From positions 104,212 to 168,211 of the forward strand of contig NZ_FRAB01000012.1 in assembly GCF_900142195.1 (NCBI RefSeq): a DNA stretch of 64,000 bases, written 5' to 3'. This DNA is from Paraburkholderia terricola (GTDB lineage Bacteria > Pseudomonadota > Gammaproteobacteria > Burkholderiales > Burkholderiaceae). Position 1 is the stretch's first letter; the number at the start of each line of letters is the position of its first letter. Made by a program: the position numbers and the translations under genes. The notes beneath the pieces are model-generated. The model did not search any database. It saw only the letters and a list, made by a program, of their open reading frames with translations, and was not told the origin of the DNA. Positions 1 through 9,850 of the stretch are shown here, in pieces.

Positions 1-1
1 G

Positions 2-646
2 ATCGACATCATGATCGGCGAAGGGCCGGCCGCGCGCAGCGTGAAGCTGGACCTGCAGCCGTTCACGCTGGTCGGCGCGACCACGCGTGCGGGCATGCTG
101 ACCAATCCGCTGCGTGACCGTTTCGGCATCGTGGCGCGGCTGGAGTTTTATAACGCCGAGGAACTCTCGCGCATCGTCACGCGTTCGGCGTCGCTGCTGA
201 ATGCACAGATCCATCCGGACGGCGCGTTTGAAATCGCCAAGCGCGCGCGCGGCACGCCGCGGATCGCCAACCGGCTGCTGCGGCGCGTGCGCGATTTCGC
301 CGAGGTGAAAGCCGACGGCAACATCACCGCGCAAGTGGCCGACGCGGCGCTCAAAATGCTCGACGTGGACGCGGTCGGCTTCGACCTGATGGACCGCAAG
401 CTGCTCGAGGCGATTCTGCACAAGTTCGACGGCGGCCCCGTCGGCGTCGACAATCTCGCGGCTGCCATCGGCGAAGAGCGTGACACGATCGAAGACGTGC
501 TCGAACCGTATCTGATCCAGCAAGGCTTCCTGCAGCGCACGCCGCGTGGGCGGGTCGCCACGCTGCTGACCTACCGGCATTTCGGTCTCGCCGCGCCGGA
601 CTCGTCGAGCGGACTGCCGGGCTTGTGGGATTCGGCCGCGACCTGA
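2..646 (+). CDS. ruvB: Holliday junction branch migration ATPase RuvB (3' part only)
   Basis: RuvB is the hexameric AAA+ motor that works with RuvA (and RuvC) to drive branch migration of Holliday junctions. Only the last 214 codons are present; the reading frame is open at the left edge, so Walker A and B lie outside the window. Visible are the sensor-1 stretch VGATTR, the arginine-finger segment [10 protein letters not shown], the sensor-2 region [16 protein letters not shown], and a C-terminal winged-helix DNA-binding domain ([16 protein letters not shown], then TPRGRVAT). The codons end in a normal TGA. The next gene is convergent and 41 bp away, with no clear terminator between them. Confidence 0.97.
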   Translation: MDIMIGEGPAARSVKLDLQPFTLVGATTRAGMLTNPLRDRFGIVARLEFYNAEELSRIVTRSASLLNAQIHPDGAFEIAKRARGTPRIANRLLRRVRDFAEVKADGNITAQVADAALKMLDVDAVGFDLMDRKLLEAILHKFDGGPVGVDNLAAAIGEERDTIEDVLEPYLIQQGFLQRTPRGRVATLLTYRHFGLAAPDSSSGLPGLWDSAAT

Positions 647-687
647 GCCAGGCGCATGCAGTTGGAAGCGGCGCGCCGATCGACGGG

Positions 688-1347
688 TTACAGCACCTTC
701 TTGAAACTATCGTCCGCGCTGGGCGCATCGAGATGCGACACGTCCGCCCACGACACGATGGACGCCTTGCCGCCGTCAAAATCCACCACGTTCACGCTCG
801 TATTCAGCAACGCGTAATCACGCGGTGCATCGAGCGGCAAGGCGCATGCGAACCGGCGCACGCAATCGAGCACGCCGCCATGCGCGACACACGCGATTCG
901 TCCGCCAGGATGCGCGGCCACTAGCGGCTCGACCGCATGCAGCACGCGATGGTAGAAGACGCGTTGCGACTCACCTTCCGGCGGCGCGAAACCCGGATCA
1001 CGGGTTTGCCAGTGCGTGTGTTCATCGGGGAAACGAGCGGCGATCTCGTCGCTGTCATGCCCCTGGAACGCACCATAGGAGCGCTCGCGCAAACCCTCGC
1101 GCAGTTGCAGCGGCAAGCCGAGCATCTCGGCAATCGGCTGCGCGGTTTGCCGCGCGCGCTGCAGGTCGCTGGAATAAATCGCATCGAGCCGCGCGCCCTG
1201 CTTCGCTTCATTCGCGATGCGGCGCGCAAGGCGTTGCGCCTGCTCGAGCCCGGTCGTCGCAAGCGGAATGTCGATGTGACCTTGAATGCGCTTGATGCGG
1301 TTCCAGTCGGTCTCGCCGTGGCGGATGAATAGAATCTGCGTGGTCAT
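688..1347 (-). CDS. Histidine phosphatase family protein (phosphoglycerate mutase-like)
   Basis: This 219-residue member of the histidine phosphatase (PGM/GpmB/CobC) superfamily carries the signature FIRHGETDWN, so His10 would be the phospho-accepting histidine; the second catalytic His156 lies in CVAHGG, and SSDLQRARQTA (59-69) and LREGLRERSYG are typical. It is probably cytoplasmic. The family includes true cofactor-dependent mutases, broad-specificity phosphatases and CobC, and sequence alone does not decide between them; the short GpmB-like length favours a phosphatase. It lies downstream of tyrS and dtd on the same strand, 106 bp after dtd. Confidence 0.9.
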   Translation of the reverse strand: MTTQILFIRHGETDWNRIKRIQGHIDIPLATTGLEQAQRLARRIANEAKQGARLDAIYSSDLQRARQTAQPIAEMLGLPLQLREGLRERSYGAFQGHDSDEIAARFPDEHTHWQTRDPGFAPPEGESQRVFYHRVLHAVEPLVAAHPGGRIACVAHGGVLDCVRRFACALPLDAPRDYALLNTSVNVVDFDGGKASIVSWADVSHLDAPSADDSFKKVL

Positions 1348-1453
1348 GGGATGAAGTGGGCGCTATTCGCCGGTTATGCCGAGCCGGTATTGTCGCAAAT
1401 CCGGCTGGAGAGTAGACGCGGGCGCCGTTGCGCGCCTCGTGTTGACGCGCGCT

Positions 1454-1912
1454 TCAGGCGTTCGCCTGGAGCCAGAAGGTGACCGGCCCATCATTGACGA
1501 GCGACACCTGCATGTCAGCGCCGAATTCGCCTGTCTCCACAATCGGATGCTTCGCGCGGGCCGCCGCAACGAAGTAATCGAAGAGCCGCTTGCCTTCATC
1601 CGGTGGCGCGGCTGGCGTGAAGCTGGGGCGCAAGCCGCTGTTCGTATCCGCGGCCAGCGTGAACTGCGAAACGAGCAGCAAACCGCCTGCGCGGCCCGCG
1701 CCGTCGAGATTCTGCACGGAGAGATTCATCTTGCCGGCCGCGTCGCTGAACACGCGGTAGCCGAGCACCTTGGCGAGCAGCCGGTCGGCTGCGGCTTCCG
1801 TGTCGCCGCGCTCCGCGCAGACGAGCGCCAGCAGCCCCGCTTCGATCGCGCCGGTCACGCGATCGTTCACGCGCACTTCCGCATGCCGCACACGCTGGAT
1901 CAGCGCGATCAT
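1454..1912 (-). CDS. dtd: D-aminoacyl-tRNA deacylase
   Basis: DTD hydrolyses D-aminoacyl-tRNAs (and glycyl-tRNA-Ala mistakes), recycling tRNA and keeping D-amino acids out of proteins. The 152 residues match the usual family length of about 145-150. Both family signatures are present: SQFTL at 82-86 and NDGPVTF at 140-146, which form the active site across the dimer interface. It follows tyrS by 31 bp on the same strand. That pairing makes functional sense because tyrosyl-tRNA synthetase is a known mischarger with D-Tyr, which DTD corrects. Confidence 0.96.
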   Translation of the reverse strand: MIALIQRVRHAEVRVNDRVTGAIEAGLLALVCAERGDTEAAADRLLAKVLGYRVFSDAAGKMNLSVQNLDGAGRAGGLLLVSQFTLAADTNSGLRPSFTPAAPPDEGKRLFDYFVAAARAKHPIVETGEFGADMQVSLVNDGPVTFWLQANA

Positions 1913-1943
1913 CGGCGCGGCTCCGAATGCAATGCCCGGCTCA

Positions 1944-3188
1944 TCAGGCCGTCAGCGTGACGCGCGCAAAACGGCGCTTGCCGACCTGCACGACGTACTC
2001 GCCGGCCTCAACCTTCAGACCCTTGTCGGACACGGTCGCGCCGTCGATCTTCACGCCGCCTTGCTCGATGTTGCGCAGCGCTTCGCTCGTCGACGGCACG
2101 AGGTTGGCCTGCTTGAGCAACTGGCCGATCGCGAGCGGCGCGCCGGCCAGCGTGAGCGACGGAATATCGTCCGGCACCCCGCCCTTCGCGCGATGGTTGA
2201 AGTCTTCGAGCGCGCGCTCGGCGTCGGCTTGCGAGTGAAAGCGCGCGACGATTTCCTGCCCGAGCATCACCTTGAAATCACGCGGATTGCGACCCGCTTC
2301 GATCTCTTTCCTGAAGCCGGCGATCTCTTCCATCGGGCGGAACGAGAGCAGCTCGAAGTAACGCCACATCAGCACGTCGGAAATACTCATCAGCTTGCCG
2401 AACATGTCGTTCGGCTTTTCGCTGATGCCGATGTAGTTGTTCTTCGACTTCGACATCTTCTCGACGCCGTCGAGACCTTCGAGCAGCGGCATCGTCAAGA
2501 TGCACTGCTGTTCCTGGCCGTACTGCTTCTGCAACTCACGGCCCACCAGCAGATTGAATTTTTGATCCGTGCCGCCGAGTTCGAGGTCGGCGTTCAGCGC
2601 GACGGAGTCGTAGCCTTGCATCAGCGGGTACAGGAACTCGTGGATCGAGATCGGCACGCCGCTCTGAAAACGCTTGGTGAAATCTTCACGCTCGAGAATC
2701 CGCGCGACCGTGTAGCGCGACGCGAGCTTGATCATGCCGTCCGCGCCGAGCGGCATCGACCACTCGCTGTTGTAGCGGATCTCGGTCTTGTCGCGGTCGA
2801 GCACGAGCGCGGCCTGCTCGAAATAGGTTTTCGCGTTCGATTCGATCTGCTCGCGCGTGAGCGGCGGCCGCGTGGCGTTACGGCCCGACGGATCGCCGAT
2901 CAGCGACGTGAAATCGCCGATCAGAAAGATCACCGTGTGACCGAGGTCCTGCAACTGACGCATCTTGTTCAGCACGACCGTATGGCCGATGTGAATGTCC
3001 GGCGCGGTGGGATCGAGCCCGAGCTTGATGCGCAGTGGCGTGCCGGTCGCCGCGCTCTTCGCGAGCTTTTGCGCGAATTCCTCTTCGATCAGCAATTCGT
3101 CCACGCCGCGCTTGGTGACGGCGAGCGCATGACGGACTTCGTCGGTGATCGGAAAAGCGGGACTGGGCTTGGTGGACTCGGTGCTCAT
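1944..3188 (-). CDS. tyrS: Tyrosyl-tRNA synthetase
   Basis: Class I tyrosine-tRNA ligase of 414 residues. The HIGH motif is at residues 66-69 and KMSKS at 244-248, with the tyrosine-binding core between them. An S4-like RNA-binding domain occupies about residues 350-414. The intact HIGH signature and length resemble the TyrZ-type clade rather than E. coli TyrS. The frame stays open upstream to 3290, but MSTEST at 3188 is the first start giving a normal N-terminus; the ribosome-binding site is weak. It appears to head a tyrS-dtd-phosphatase transcription unit and is divergent from anmK. Confidence 0.97.
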   Translation of the reverse strand: MSTESTKPSPAFPITDEVRHALAVTKRGVDELLIEEEFAQKLAKSAATGTPLRIKLGLDPTAPDIHIGHTVVLNKMRQLQDLGHTVIFLIGDFTSLIGDPSGRNATRPPLTREQIESNAKTYFEQAALVLDRDKTEIRYNSEWSMPLGADGMIKLASRYTVARILEREDFTKRFQSGVPISIHEFLYPLMQGYDSVALNADLELGGTDQKFNLLVGRELQKQYGQEQQCILTMPLLEGLDGVEKMSKSKNNYIGISEKPNDMFGKLMSISDVLMWRYFELLSFRPMEEIAGFRKEIEAGRNPRDFKVMLGQEIVARFHSQADAERALEDFNHRAKGGVPDDIPSLTLAGAPLAIGQLLKQANLVPSTSEALRNIEQGGVKIDGATVSDKGLKVEAGEYVVQVGKRRFARVTLTA

Positions 3189-3392
3189 GCTGGAAACTTG
3201 AAGTCGCGAAAAAGGGTGATTGTCCCATAGATGCACGCCGCCGCGCCCACTGAGTCGGCCACAACGGGCGCGGCGGCGCACGATTTCCATGTGCGGACGT
3301 GGCGGTGAGCGCGGCCGCGCTTTTTCTTCAGCCGCGCTTGCGCCAAGAATCTGCTACAACCAACGCAACGAACCATCGACAGGAGCAGCAAC

Positions 3393-4523
3393 GTGGCGCA
3401 AGACCCCGCAGACGGCATCTACTTCGGATTGATGTCAGGCACGAGCATGGACGGCGTGGACGGTGTGGCCGTCAGGTTTGCCCAAGGGAAACCGCCGGAG
3501 GTGCTGGCCGAGGCGTTTGTCGGCTTCGCGGCGGGCTTGCGCGAAGCGCTGTTCGCCTTGCAACAGCCGGGAGACAACGAAATCGAACGCGAGGCGCTGG
3601 CCGCCAACGCGCTCGCGACCCGTTACACGGTGTGCTGCCACGAACTGCTGCGCGGCGGACGCCTATCCGCCCCGGAGGTGCGCGCGATCGGCGTGCATGG
3701 GCAGACGGTGCGGCATCGGCCGGAAAAAGGCTACACGCGGCAGATCAACAACCCCGCGTTGCTCGCGGAAATGATGCATATCGACGTGATCGCCGATTTC
3801 CGCAGCCGCGACGTCGCGGCGGGCGGCCAAGGCGCGCCGCTCGTGCCGGCGTTTCATGCCACGGTGTTCGGCATGAAGGACGAGACGCGGGTGGTCTGCA
3901 ATCTCGGCGGCATCAGCAACATCACGGTTCTGAACGCGACCGGCAGCGTGCGCGGCTTCGACTGCGGGCCGGCGAACGCGCTGCTCGACGAGTGGGCCGA
4001 ACGCCATCTCGGCAAACCCTTCGACGAGAACGGTCATTTCGCGGCGGGCGGCCAGGTGGACCGCACGCTGCTCAACGCTTTGCTCGATGAGCCGTTTTTC
4101 GCGCAGCAGCCGCCGAAAAGTACCGGCCGCGACCTGTTCAATGCGGAATGGCTCGACGCAAAGCTACAGCCGTTCGCAACGCTCGCCCCCGCGGATGTGC
4201 AAGCGACCCTGGTCGCCCTCACGGCGGTGACGGTCGCACGCGAAATCGAGCGGCATGCGTCGGATGCGAGAGCGGTCTACGTATGTGGGGGCGGCGCGCG
4301 CAACCCGGAGATTCTGAAGGCGCTGCAGCAGGCGCTGGAGGACAGCGGCGTCAGCGGCGTTCCGGTAATGACGACCGACGCGCTCGGCGTGCCGCCGAGC
4401 CAGGTCGAGGCGCTAGCGTTCGCCTGGCTGGCGATGCGCTGCGTGGCGCGCCTGCCGGGCAATCTGCCGGCGGTCACCGGTGCGGCCGCGGAACGCGTGC
4501 TGGGGGCGATTTATCCTCGCTGA
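3393..4523 (+). CDS. anmK: Anhydro-N-acetylmuramic acid kinase
   Basis: AnmK phosphorylates and opens 1,6-anhydro-MurNAc from peptidoglycan turnover to give MurNAc-6-phosphate for cell-wall recycling. The 376-residue protein has the N-terminal phosphate-binding signature [15 protein letters not shown] at residues 11-25 of the ASKHA-type fold, and a later GGGARNPE segment near the nucleotide site. The start is GTG at 3393, chosen because AGGAG (3381-3385) sits 7 nt upstream and the protein then begins directly with the conserved motif. A strong hairpin terminator follows the stop codon within 2 bp. Confidence 0.96.
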   Translation: MAQDPADGIYFGLMSGTSMDGVDGVAVRFAQGKPPEVLAEAFVGFAAGLREALFALQQPGDNEIEREALAANALATRYTVCCHELLRGGRLSAPEVRAIGVHGQTVRHRPEKGYTRQINNPALLAEMMHIDVIADFRSRDVAAGGQGAPLVPAFHATVFGMKDETRVVCNLGGISNITVLNATGSVRGFDCGPANALLDEWAERHLGKPFDENGHFAAGGQVDRTLLNALLDEPFFAQQPPKSTGRDLFNAEWLDAKLQPFATLAPADVQATLVALTAVTVAREIERHASDARAVYVCGGGARNPEILKALQQALEDSGVSGVPVMTTDALGVPPSQVEALAFAWLAMRCVARLPGNLPAVTGAAAERVLGAIYPR

Positions 4524-4524
4524 C

Positions 4525-4558
4525 AAATGGAAACGGGGCCGAAGCCCCGTTTCCATTT
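4525..4558. terminator. Bidirectional intrinsic terminator between anmK and erpA
   Basis: A perfect 15-bp stem (4525-4539 with 4544-4558) with a CGAA tetraloop has A-rich and T-rich flanks on both strands. It lies between the convergent genes anmK and erpA and should end transcription from both sides. Confidence 0.9.
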
Positions 4559-4582
4559 ACAACTTGTTCGCCTAACCGGCCA

Positions 4583-4948
4583 TCAAACCGAGAACGACGA
4601 GCCGCAACCGCAGGTGGTCGTGGCGTTCGGGTTCTTGATGACGAACTGCGCGCCGTTGATGTCGTCCTTGTAGTCGATTTCGGCGCCAACCAGATACTGG
4701 TAGCTCATCGAATCGATCAGCAACTGGACACCGCTCTTGTTCATGATGGTGTCGTCTTCATTAACGGCTTCGTCGAACGTAAAACCGTACTGAAAGCCCG
4801 AGCAGCCGCCGCCCTGCACGAAAACGCGCAGTTTGAGGTCCGCATTGCCTTCTTCTTCGATCAGTTGCTTGACCTTGTCAGCCGCTGCGTCGGTAAAAAC
4901 GAAGGGGGCGGGCATCTCGGTCACGGGTGTGTCGGTGACTGCGTTCAT
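4583..4948 (-). CDS. erpA: Iron-sulfur cluster insertion protein ErpA
   Basis: A-type [Fe-S] carrier of 121 residues that delivers clusters to apo-proteins such as IspG/IspH. The three ligand cysteines are present: Cys49 in GGGCSGF and Cys113/Cys115 in TTCGCGSS near the C-terminus. The family also includes IscA and SufA; assignment as ErpA rests on the N-terminal extension and on erpA standing alone, with no isc or suf genes nearby. GGAGAG lies just upstream of the ATG. A possible -10 TACAAT (4978-4983, minus strand) lies about 30 bp upstream, without a good -35. Confidence 0.93.
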   Translation of the reverse strand: MNAVTDTPVTEMPAPFVFTDAAADKVKQLIEEEGNADLKLRVFVQGGGCSGFQYGFTFDEAVNEDDTIMNKSGVQLLIDSMSYQYLVGAEIDYKDDINGAQFVIKNPNATTTCGCGSSFSV

Positions 4949-5136
4949 TCGAACTCTCCAAAAAGCTTCTAACCGCTATTGTAGGGCTGATCTCGATATC
5001 GTGCCGAAGCCCACAAAATCAATGGGTTCTTCCACGAAAATCGACGGGCGGCGCGATTGCCGGCAGCACCCCGCCCGAGCGGATGAATCGCCGGCCACGC
5101 GCTGAATCCACCGCGACAGAGCGACGCCGCGCGAGC

Positions 5137-5175
5137 AATAAAAAAGCCGCCTTCGCGAAAGCGTTGGCGGCTTTT
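5137..5175 (-). terminator. Intrinsic terminator of rplM-rpsI
   Basis: On the minus strand a 10-bp stem AAAAGCCGCC/GGCGGCTTTT (5166-5175 with 5142-5151) encloses a CGC-GAAA-GCG inner hairpin and is followed by a T-run ending near 5137. It lies about 40 bp after the rpsI stop. Confidence 0.88.
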
Positions 5176-5215
5176 GCAGCGCTCCAGCCCGAAAGCCGGT
5201 TCGCACCCGAAGCGA

Positions 5216-5608
5216 TTAACGCTTCGAGAATTGCTTCCTGCGACGTGCCTTGTGGAAGCCGACCTTCTTACGTTCGACTTCACGAGCATCACGCGTCACG
5301 AAGCCGGCGTGCGACAGTTGCGGCTTCAGCGTTGCGTCGTAGTCCATCAGTGCGCGGGTGATGCCGTGGCGAACCGCACCGGCTTGACCCGTTTCACCGC
5401 CACCCGTGACGTTGACCTTGATGTCGAACGTAGCGGCGTGGTTCGTGAGTTCCAGCGGCTGACGCACGATCATGAGCGACGTTTCGCGCGAGAAGTAATC
5501 GGCGATGGGCTTGCCGTTCACAACGATATCGCCCTTGCCTGCCTTGATGAAGACGCGTGCGACGGCGCTCTTGCGGCGGCCCGTGCCGTAATTCCAGTTA
5601 CCGATCAT
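5216..5608 (-). CDS. rpsI: 30S ribosomal protein S9
   Basis: Ribosomal protein uS9, 130 residues, the standard bacterial length. It begins with the conserved [12 protein letters not shown] segment and ends in the basic tail [11 protein letters not shown], whose last residues reach the ribosomal P site and contact tRNA. It is the second gene of the universally conserved rplM-rpsI pair, starting 11 bp after the rplM stop. A hairpin terminator follows. Confidence 0.98.
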   Translation of the reverse strand: MIGNWNYGTGRRKSAVARVFIKAGKGDIVVNGKPIADYFSRETSLMIVRQPLELTNHAATFDIKVNVTGGGETGQAGAVRHGITRALMDYDATLKPQLSHAGFVTRDAREVERKKVGFHKARRRKQFSKR

Positions 5609-5619
5609 GTGGGCTCCCC

Positions 5620-6048
5620 TTAGATCTCGAGCGCTTTCGGCTGTTGTGCCGAATGCGGGTGCGTTGCTTCAGCGTAGACCTTCAGCTTCTTGATCATCGC
5701 GTAGCCCAGCGGGCCCTTCGGCAGCATGCCCTTGACCGCTTTCTCGAGCGCACGGCCCGGGAAGCGTTCCTGCATCTTGCCGAACGTCGTTTCATAGATA
5801 CCGCCCGGGTAACCCGAGTGGCGATAGTACTTCTTGTCAGTAGCCTTGTTGCCCGTGACCTTCAGCTTGCCGGCGTTGATAACGATGATGAAATCACCGG
5901 TGTCGACGTGGGGAGTGAATTCAGGCTTGTGCTTGCCGCGAAGACGGTGTGCCACTTCGCTGGCGACACGCCCGAGAACCTTATCCGTCGCGTCAATCAC
6001 GTACCATTCGCGCGTCACCTCATGGGCTTTTGCGGAAAACGTCTTCAT
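5620..6048 (-). CDS. rplM: 50S ribosomal protein L13
   Basis: Ribosomal protein uL13, an early-assembling 50S protein. The 142-residue product has the standard length when started at the ATG at 6048 ([11 protein letters not shown]); the open frame continues further upstream but that part lies in the leader. Conserved features include [16 protein letters not shown] and the GDFIIVINA core. A GGAT Shine-Dalgarno-like element lies 6-9 nt upstream. A near-consensus sigma70 promoter precedes it at 6169-6198, giving a leader of about 110 nt. Confidence 0.98.
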   Translation of the reverse strand: MKTFSAKAHEVTREWYVIDATDKVLGRVASEVAHRLRGKHKPEFTPHVDTGDFIIVINAGKLKVTGNKATDKKYYRHSGYPGGIYETTFGKMQERFPGRALEKAVKGMLPKGPLGYAMIKKLKVYAEATHPHSAQQPKALEI

Positions 6049-6168
6049 GATCGATCCAAAAAAATTGCTGCGCCCAATGTGTTTTTTCCTGCTTGTAGTG
6101 TGCGCATCGAGGCGCGTGCAGGCTCTCCCTGTTCTTCCTCCGCGGGCGCGGATGCGGAAAAGCCCTGA

Positions 6169-6198
6169 ATTATAAAGGAATTTGCTACACCAAGTCAA
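6169..6198 (-). promoter_or_regulatory. Sigma70 promoter of rplM-rpsI
   Basis: Reading the minus strand, TTGACT (6193-6198) is followed after 18 bp by a perfect TATAAT (6169-6174). It is the strongest sigma70-like promoter in the window, as expected for ribosomal protein genes. The predicted start near 6162 leaves about a 110-nt leader before rplM. Confidence 0.85.
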
Positions 6199-6304
6199 AA
6201 GGCGCGGGAGTTTGCGCGAGATGTGCGGTGATCTGGCTGGCAAGGCGCGCTATGTAACCCGCTGTCCTACTGAAATCAGCCTCGCACGGAAAAAGGCGCG
6301 GACG

Positions 6305-6393
6305 AAAAAAAACCCGAACGAGCGGTTCGGGTTTAATCCACCAAAGGAGGAGGTGGAGGAGACAGCGGAGGTTGCGAACTGCTGCAACCGATG
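6305..6393 (-). ncRNA. Candidate small RNA with anti-Shine-Dalgarno hairpin loop
   Basis: An ORF-free transcription unit on the minus strand with its own promoter (6400-6428) and a strong intrinsic terminator (stem 6311-6319 with 6325-6333, then eight U at 6305-6312). The predicted transcript is about 88 nt. It contains a 5' hairpin (6370-6389, GGTTGC/GCAACC), then a second hairpin (6338-6356) whose CCACC/GGTGG stem presents UCCUCCUUU in its loop. That loop nearly copies the 16S rRNA 3' end, so the RNA could pair with ribosome-binding sites. It resembles CUCCUCC-loop RNAs such as the Rhodobacter CcsR (cuckoo) type and betaproteobacterial toxic small RNAs; family membership is inferred, not tested. 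Confidence 0.7.
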
Positions 6394-6399
6394 AAATCG

Positions 6400-6428
6400 A
6401 TTATATGAGACGCCCTTGTGCAACGCAA
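6400..6428 (-). promoter_or_regulatory. Promoter of the anti-SD small RNA
   Basis: On the minus strand TTGCGT (6423-6428) is separated by exactly 17 bp from a perfect TATAAT (6400-6405). Predicted initiation is near 6392-6393, just before the first hairpin of the candidate sRNA. An inverted repeat TTGCATT-N4-AATGCAA (6435-6452) lies directly upstream of the -35 and may be a regulator site. Confidence 0.7.
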
Positions 6429-6721
6429 GAACATTTGCATTGCGAAATGCAATCCCGCAATGTGAGAAACACTATCGTTGCAGGCCGGACGTCGAGTTTC
6501 CTTTGAAATTAAGGTACAAGGCCTTTTTGCCAGCGCATGCGGACGTGCCGTCTAGAGTAAAACCCCTAAAGCCCCCAGGCATTCCCCGAACCGACTGCGG
6601 ATGCCGCACTGCAACACGCAAGTAGCTAGTTCGCATAATTCCGGGCGAAAGTCGCCTCGGGCGGACACCCAAACGCCGGGCTACAATGCGTCTCTCATAG
6701 CGAAGCGCGGTGGAGCACAGC

Positions 6722-7144
6722 ATGGAATGCAAAGTTAGCTGGATGGGACAGGACGGGATGGCGTTTGCGGCCGAGACGGGCAGCGGCCACCTCGTCACGA
6801 TGGATGGCGCGCCGGAAGGCGGCGGCCGCAATCTCGCGCCGCGCCCGATGGAAATGGTTCTGCTCGGCACCGGCGGCTGCACCGCCTACGACGTCGTGAT
6901 GATCCTGAAGAAAAGCCGCCAGGAAATCGCCGGCTGCTCGGTGACGCTGAAGGCCGAGCGCGCCAGCGAAGACCCGAAAGTGTTCACCAAGGTTCACTTT
7001 CATTTCACCGTGACCGGCAAGAACCTGAACCCCGCCACGGTCGAGCGTGCGATCAATCTGTCGCACGACAAATACTGCTCGGCGTCGATCATGATCGCGA
7101 AAACCGCCGAGCTCACGCACTCATTCGACATCGTCGCGGGCTAA
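6722..7144 (+). CDS. OsmC/Ohr family protein (YhfA-like peroxidase)
   Basis: OsmC/Ohr proteins are dimeric thiol peroxidases that reduce organic hydroperoxides. The 140-residue product has both conserved cysteines: Cys53 in GTGGCTAYDVV and Cys119 in SHDKYCSAS, so it should be redox-active. The YhfA-like subgroup is suggested by sequence style and lacks a firmly known substrate. The ATG at 6722 is preferred over an in-frame GTG at 6710 because GGAG (6712-6715) lies 6 nt before it. A strong bidirectional terminator follows at 7209-7243. Confidence 0.88.
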   Translation: MECKVSWMGQDGMAFAAETGSGHLVTMDGAPEGGGRNLAPRPMEMVLLGTGGCTAYDVVMILKKSRQEIAGCSVTLKAERASEDPKVFTKVHFHFTVTGKNLNPATVERAINLSHDKYCSASIMIAKTAELTHSFDIVAG

Positions 7145-7208
7145 GGAGTCGCGCGGCGCGCGGTTCGGCGCGCTCGCTGCTAACCGCCGCCCAAGATAAG
7201 CACGAAAT

Positions 7209-7243
7209 AAAATGCCGGCGTCCGCATGGACGCCGGCATTTTT
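7209..7243. terminator. Terminator between the OsmC gene and rnpB
   Basis: A GC-rich 15-bp stem (7209-7223 with 7228-7242) with a GCAT loop is followed by a T-run on the plus strand and preceded by A residues that form a T-run on the minus strand. It can end both the OsmC mRNA and the convergent RNase P RNA. Confidence 0.85.
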
Positions 7244-7254
7244 GTTATATCAGG

Positions 7255-7672
<418 letters not shown>

Positions 7673-7776
7673 GCGAGGATTTTAACACTTGGGTAGCCGG
7701 CAAGCCGCTTGAACCGCTGAAATAGCCGAATGGCCAAGTCGATGAGTGGATCCAGTAGAAATCCGGCGCCAGCCCC

Positions 7777-8613
7777 TTAAAGCCTCTGGCCGGCGCGCCG
7801 GCCTGCCCGAAACACGGAAATGTCGTCGTAAAACGCGGGCGATTCGTTCTCCGCCCACCAGCCGGGAATGCCCAGCACGGGAAGCGGCGCGAACATACGG
7901 CTCGTCAAGGCGTCGGTGTTCAGGAGCGCCGCGCTCACGGATTCGTCGAGCCACGCGTCGCGCGCCACGGCGTCCCATCGGAAATAGTCGGACGGCACAT
8001 CGACGATCCACGCATGCCCCGTGCAGGCCTTGAACGGCGCGATCAGCTTTTCCAGCAACGCGTGGCCGAAGCAACGCACTTCGCAACTCGCACCCCAAGC
8101 GTCGCGCCGGGCAACCAGCAGCGTCCGCCAGTCGAATCCGCGTAACGCGGCGCTCAATGCCGGATCGGCGCAGGCGAACAGCAACGCGTTCTCGTCGAAC
8201 AAGGTCAGCGTGTCGCGTACGCCGCCGCGGGTCGGACCGACGCCCAGCACGTCGATTGCCGCCGACTGCCGCGCATTCAGCGCCGCCTTGATACGCGGAA
8301 ATGCAAACCACATCGAACCGTTGAAGAAGTCATGCAGATTGTGGCGTGTCGGCACGCAGCCGGTGGCCGCGATATGCGCCTCGTATGCGGCGCCGGGCGG
8401 CAGATCGTCTTGCGCGATGAACGCAAGCCGCTGCCCGCGCCCGGTGGTCTGCCGCATCTCGCCGGCATCGGCGTTCATTTCGGCGAGCAAGGCCGCGTAA
8501 CTGGTCAGCGCGGCCTGCTGCCAGCGCTGGCCGCGCCCGGCGAACTGCGCGAACCACGGCGCCGTCCAGTCGATATCGGCGAAGCCTGGCCGCGCCGCGT
8601 CACGCACCTGCAT
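7777..8613 (-). CDS. DUF3025 domain-containing protein
   Basis: A 278-residue cytoplasmic protein matching the DUF3025 family, which is common in beta- and gammaproteobacteria and has no established function. Conserved-looking segments include FNGSMWFAFPRIKAALNARQ and GVRDTLTLFDENALLFAC in the middle, and PLPVLGIPGWWAENESPAFYDD at the C-terminus. No signal peptide or membrane segment is seen. It starts 11 bp after the pyrC stop on the same strand, so it is probably cotranscribed with pyrC. That linkage is the only functional hint; I would not assign a reaction. Confidence 0.85.
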   Translation of the reverse strand: MQVRDAARPGFADIDWTAPWFAQFAGRGQRWQQAALTSYAALLAEMNADAGEMRQTTGRGQRLAFIAQDDLPPGAAYEAHIAATGCVPTRHNLHDFFNGSMWFAFPRIKAALNARQSAAIDVLGVGPTRGGVRDTLTLFDENALLFACADPALSAALRGFDWRTLLVARRDAWGASCEVRCFGHALLEKLIAPFKACTGHAWIVDVPSDYFRWDAVARDAWLDESVSAALLNTDALTSRMFAPLPVLGIPGWWAENESPAFYDDISVFRAGRRAGQRL

Positions 8614-8624
8614 CTAAGGCGACC

Positions 8625-9686
8625 TCAAACCAGGCGCCAGGCGATCGACTCACCGCCACGCAGCGGCACAACCGGCGTGTCGCCGACCGGCAGTTCGGCC
8701 GGCAACGTCCATTCCTCGCGACGCAGCGTGACCTTCTCCGCGCTGCGCGGCAGGTCGTAAAAATCAGCGCCGAAAAAGCTGGCGAAGCCTTCGAACTTGT
8801 CCAGCGCGCCCGCTTTGTCGAATGCTTCCGTATAGAGCTCGAGCGCGTGCAGCGCCGTGTAGCAACCCGCGCAGCCGCACGCGTGTTCCTTCAGACCCTT
8901 CGGATGCGGCGCGCTGTCGGTGCCGAGAAAGAAACGCGGATTGCCGGAAGTGGCCGCCTCGACCAGGGCCACACGATGCGTCTCGCGCTTGAGCACCGGC
9001 AAGCAGTAGTAATGCGGACGAATGCCGCCCTGGAAAATCGCGTTGCGGTTGTACAGCAGGTGATGCGCGGTGATGGTCGCGCCCAGCAGCCCCGGCGCCA
9101 CGCCGGCTTCGCGGATGTAGTCGACCGCATCTTTCGTGGTGATGTGTTCGAACACCACCTTCAGCGCCGGAAATTCGCGGCGCAGCGGCGTCATCACGCG
9201 GTCGATGAAAACTTTTTCACGGTCGAACAAATCGATCGACGAATCCGTCACTTCGCCATGCACGAGCAGCGGCATGCCGGTTTCCTGCATCACTTCGAGC
9301 GTTTTCGCGCACTTCATGATGTCGGTGACGCCCGCGTCGGAGTTGGTCGTCGCGCCCGCCGGATACAGCTTCACGCCATGCACGAAACCGCTTTCGCGTG
9401 CGCGGCGGATTTCGTCGGGCGGCGTGTTGTCGGTCAGATAGAGGGTCATCAGCGGCTCGAACCGCGCGCCGGCCGGAATCGCGGCGATGATCCGCTCGCG
9501 GTACGCCTGCGCCATCGCCGTGGTGGTGACCGGCGGCTTCAGGTTCGGCATGATGATCGCGCGACCGAACTGGCGTGCGGTATCCGGCAGCACGGCGGCG
9601 AGCATCGCGCCGTCGCGCACATGCAGATGCCAGTCGTCCGGGCGAGCGATGGTGAGGGAATCGATGGGAGCGTTGGGAGCGGTCAT
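8625..9686 (-). CDS. pyrC: Dihydroorotase (class II type)
   Basis: PyrC reversibly cyclises N-carbamoyl-aspartate to dihydroorotate in de novo pyrimidine synthesis. The 353-residue protein has the metal-binding His20-Leu-His22 in the motif [10 protein letters not shown]. It also has the lysine that is normally carboxylated, in [14 protein letters not shown], and the later [15 protein letters not shown] segment. Length and motifs match the compact, E. coli-like PyrC rather than the PyrC' found with aspartate transcarbamoylase. The downstream gene on the strand is the DUF3025 protein, 11 bp away. Another pyrimidine gene, pyrF, lies 42 kb away. Confidence 0.97.
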   Translation of the reverse strand: MTAPNAPIDSLTIARPDDWHLHVRDGAMLAAVLPDTARQFGRAIIMPNLKPPVTTTAMAQAYRERIIAAIPAGARFEPLMTLYLTDNTPPDEIRRARESGFVHGVKLYPAGATTNSDAGVTDIMKCAKTLEVMQETGMPLLVHGEVTDSSIDLFDREKVFIDRVMTPLRREFPALKVVFEHITTKDAVDYIREAGVAPGLLGATITAHHLLYNRNAIFQGGIRPHYYCLPVLKRETHRVALVEAATSGNPRFFLGTDSAPHPKGLKEHACGCAGCYTALHALELYTEAFDKAGALDKFEGFASFFGADFYDLPRSAEKVTLRREEWTLPAELPVGDTPVVPLRGGESIAWRLV

Positions 9687-9850
9687 GGCGAAGGGGCGAG
9701 ATTATGCGGCAAAAAGCCAATCGACCTGTTCAAACCGCAACATTGCAGCCTAAACACACGTCAATTTTGCTATTTGGCGTTTCTGGCTCGGTGATATGCT
9801 TGGAATTCATCATTGTAACGGCTCGCCCCGTTCACAGGCTTACCCGCAAC

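Noticed and set aside
1770..3230. A 486-codon plus-strand frame across tyrS and dtd
   Set aside because: Antisense shadow of tyrS caused by the lack of stop codons in GC-rich DNA.
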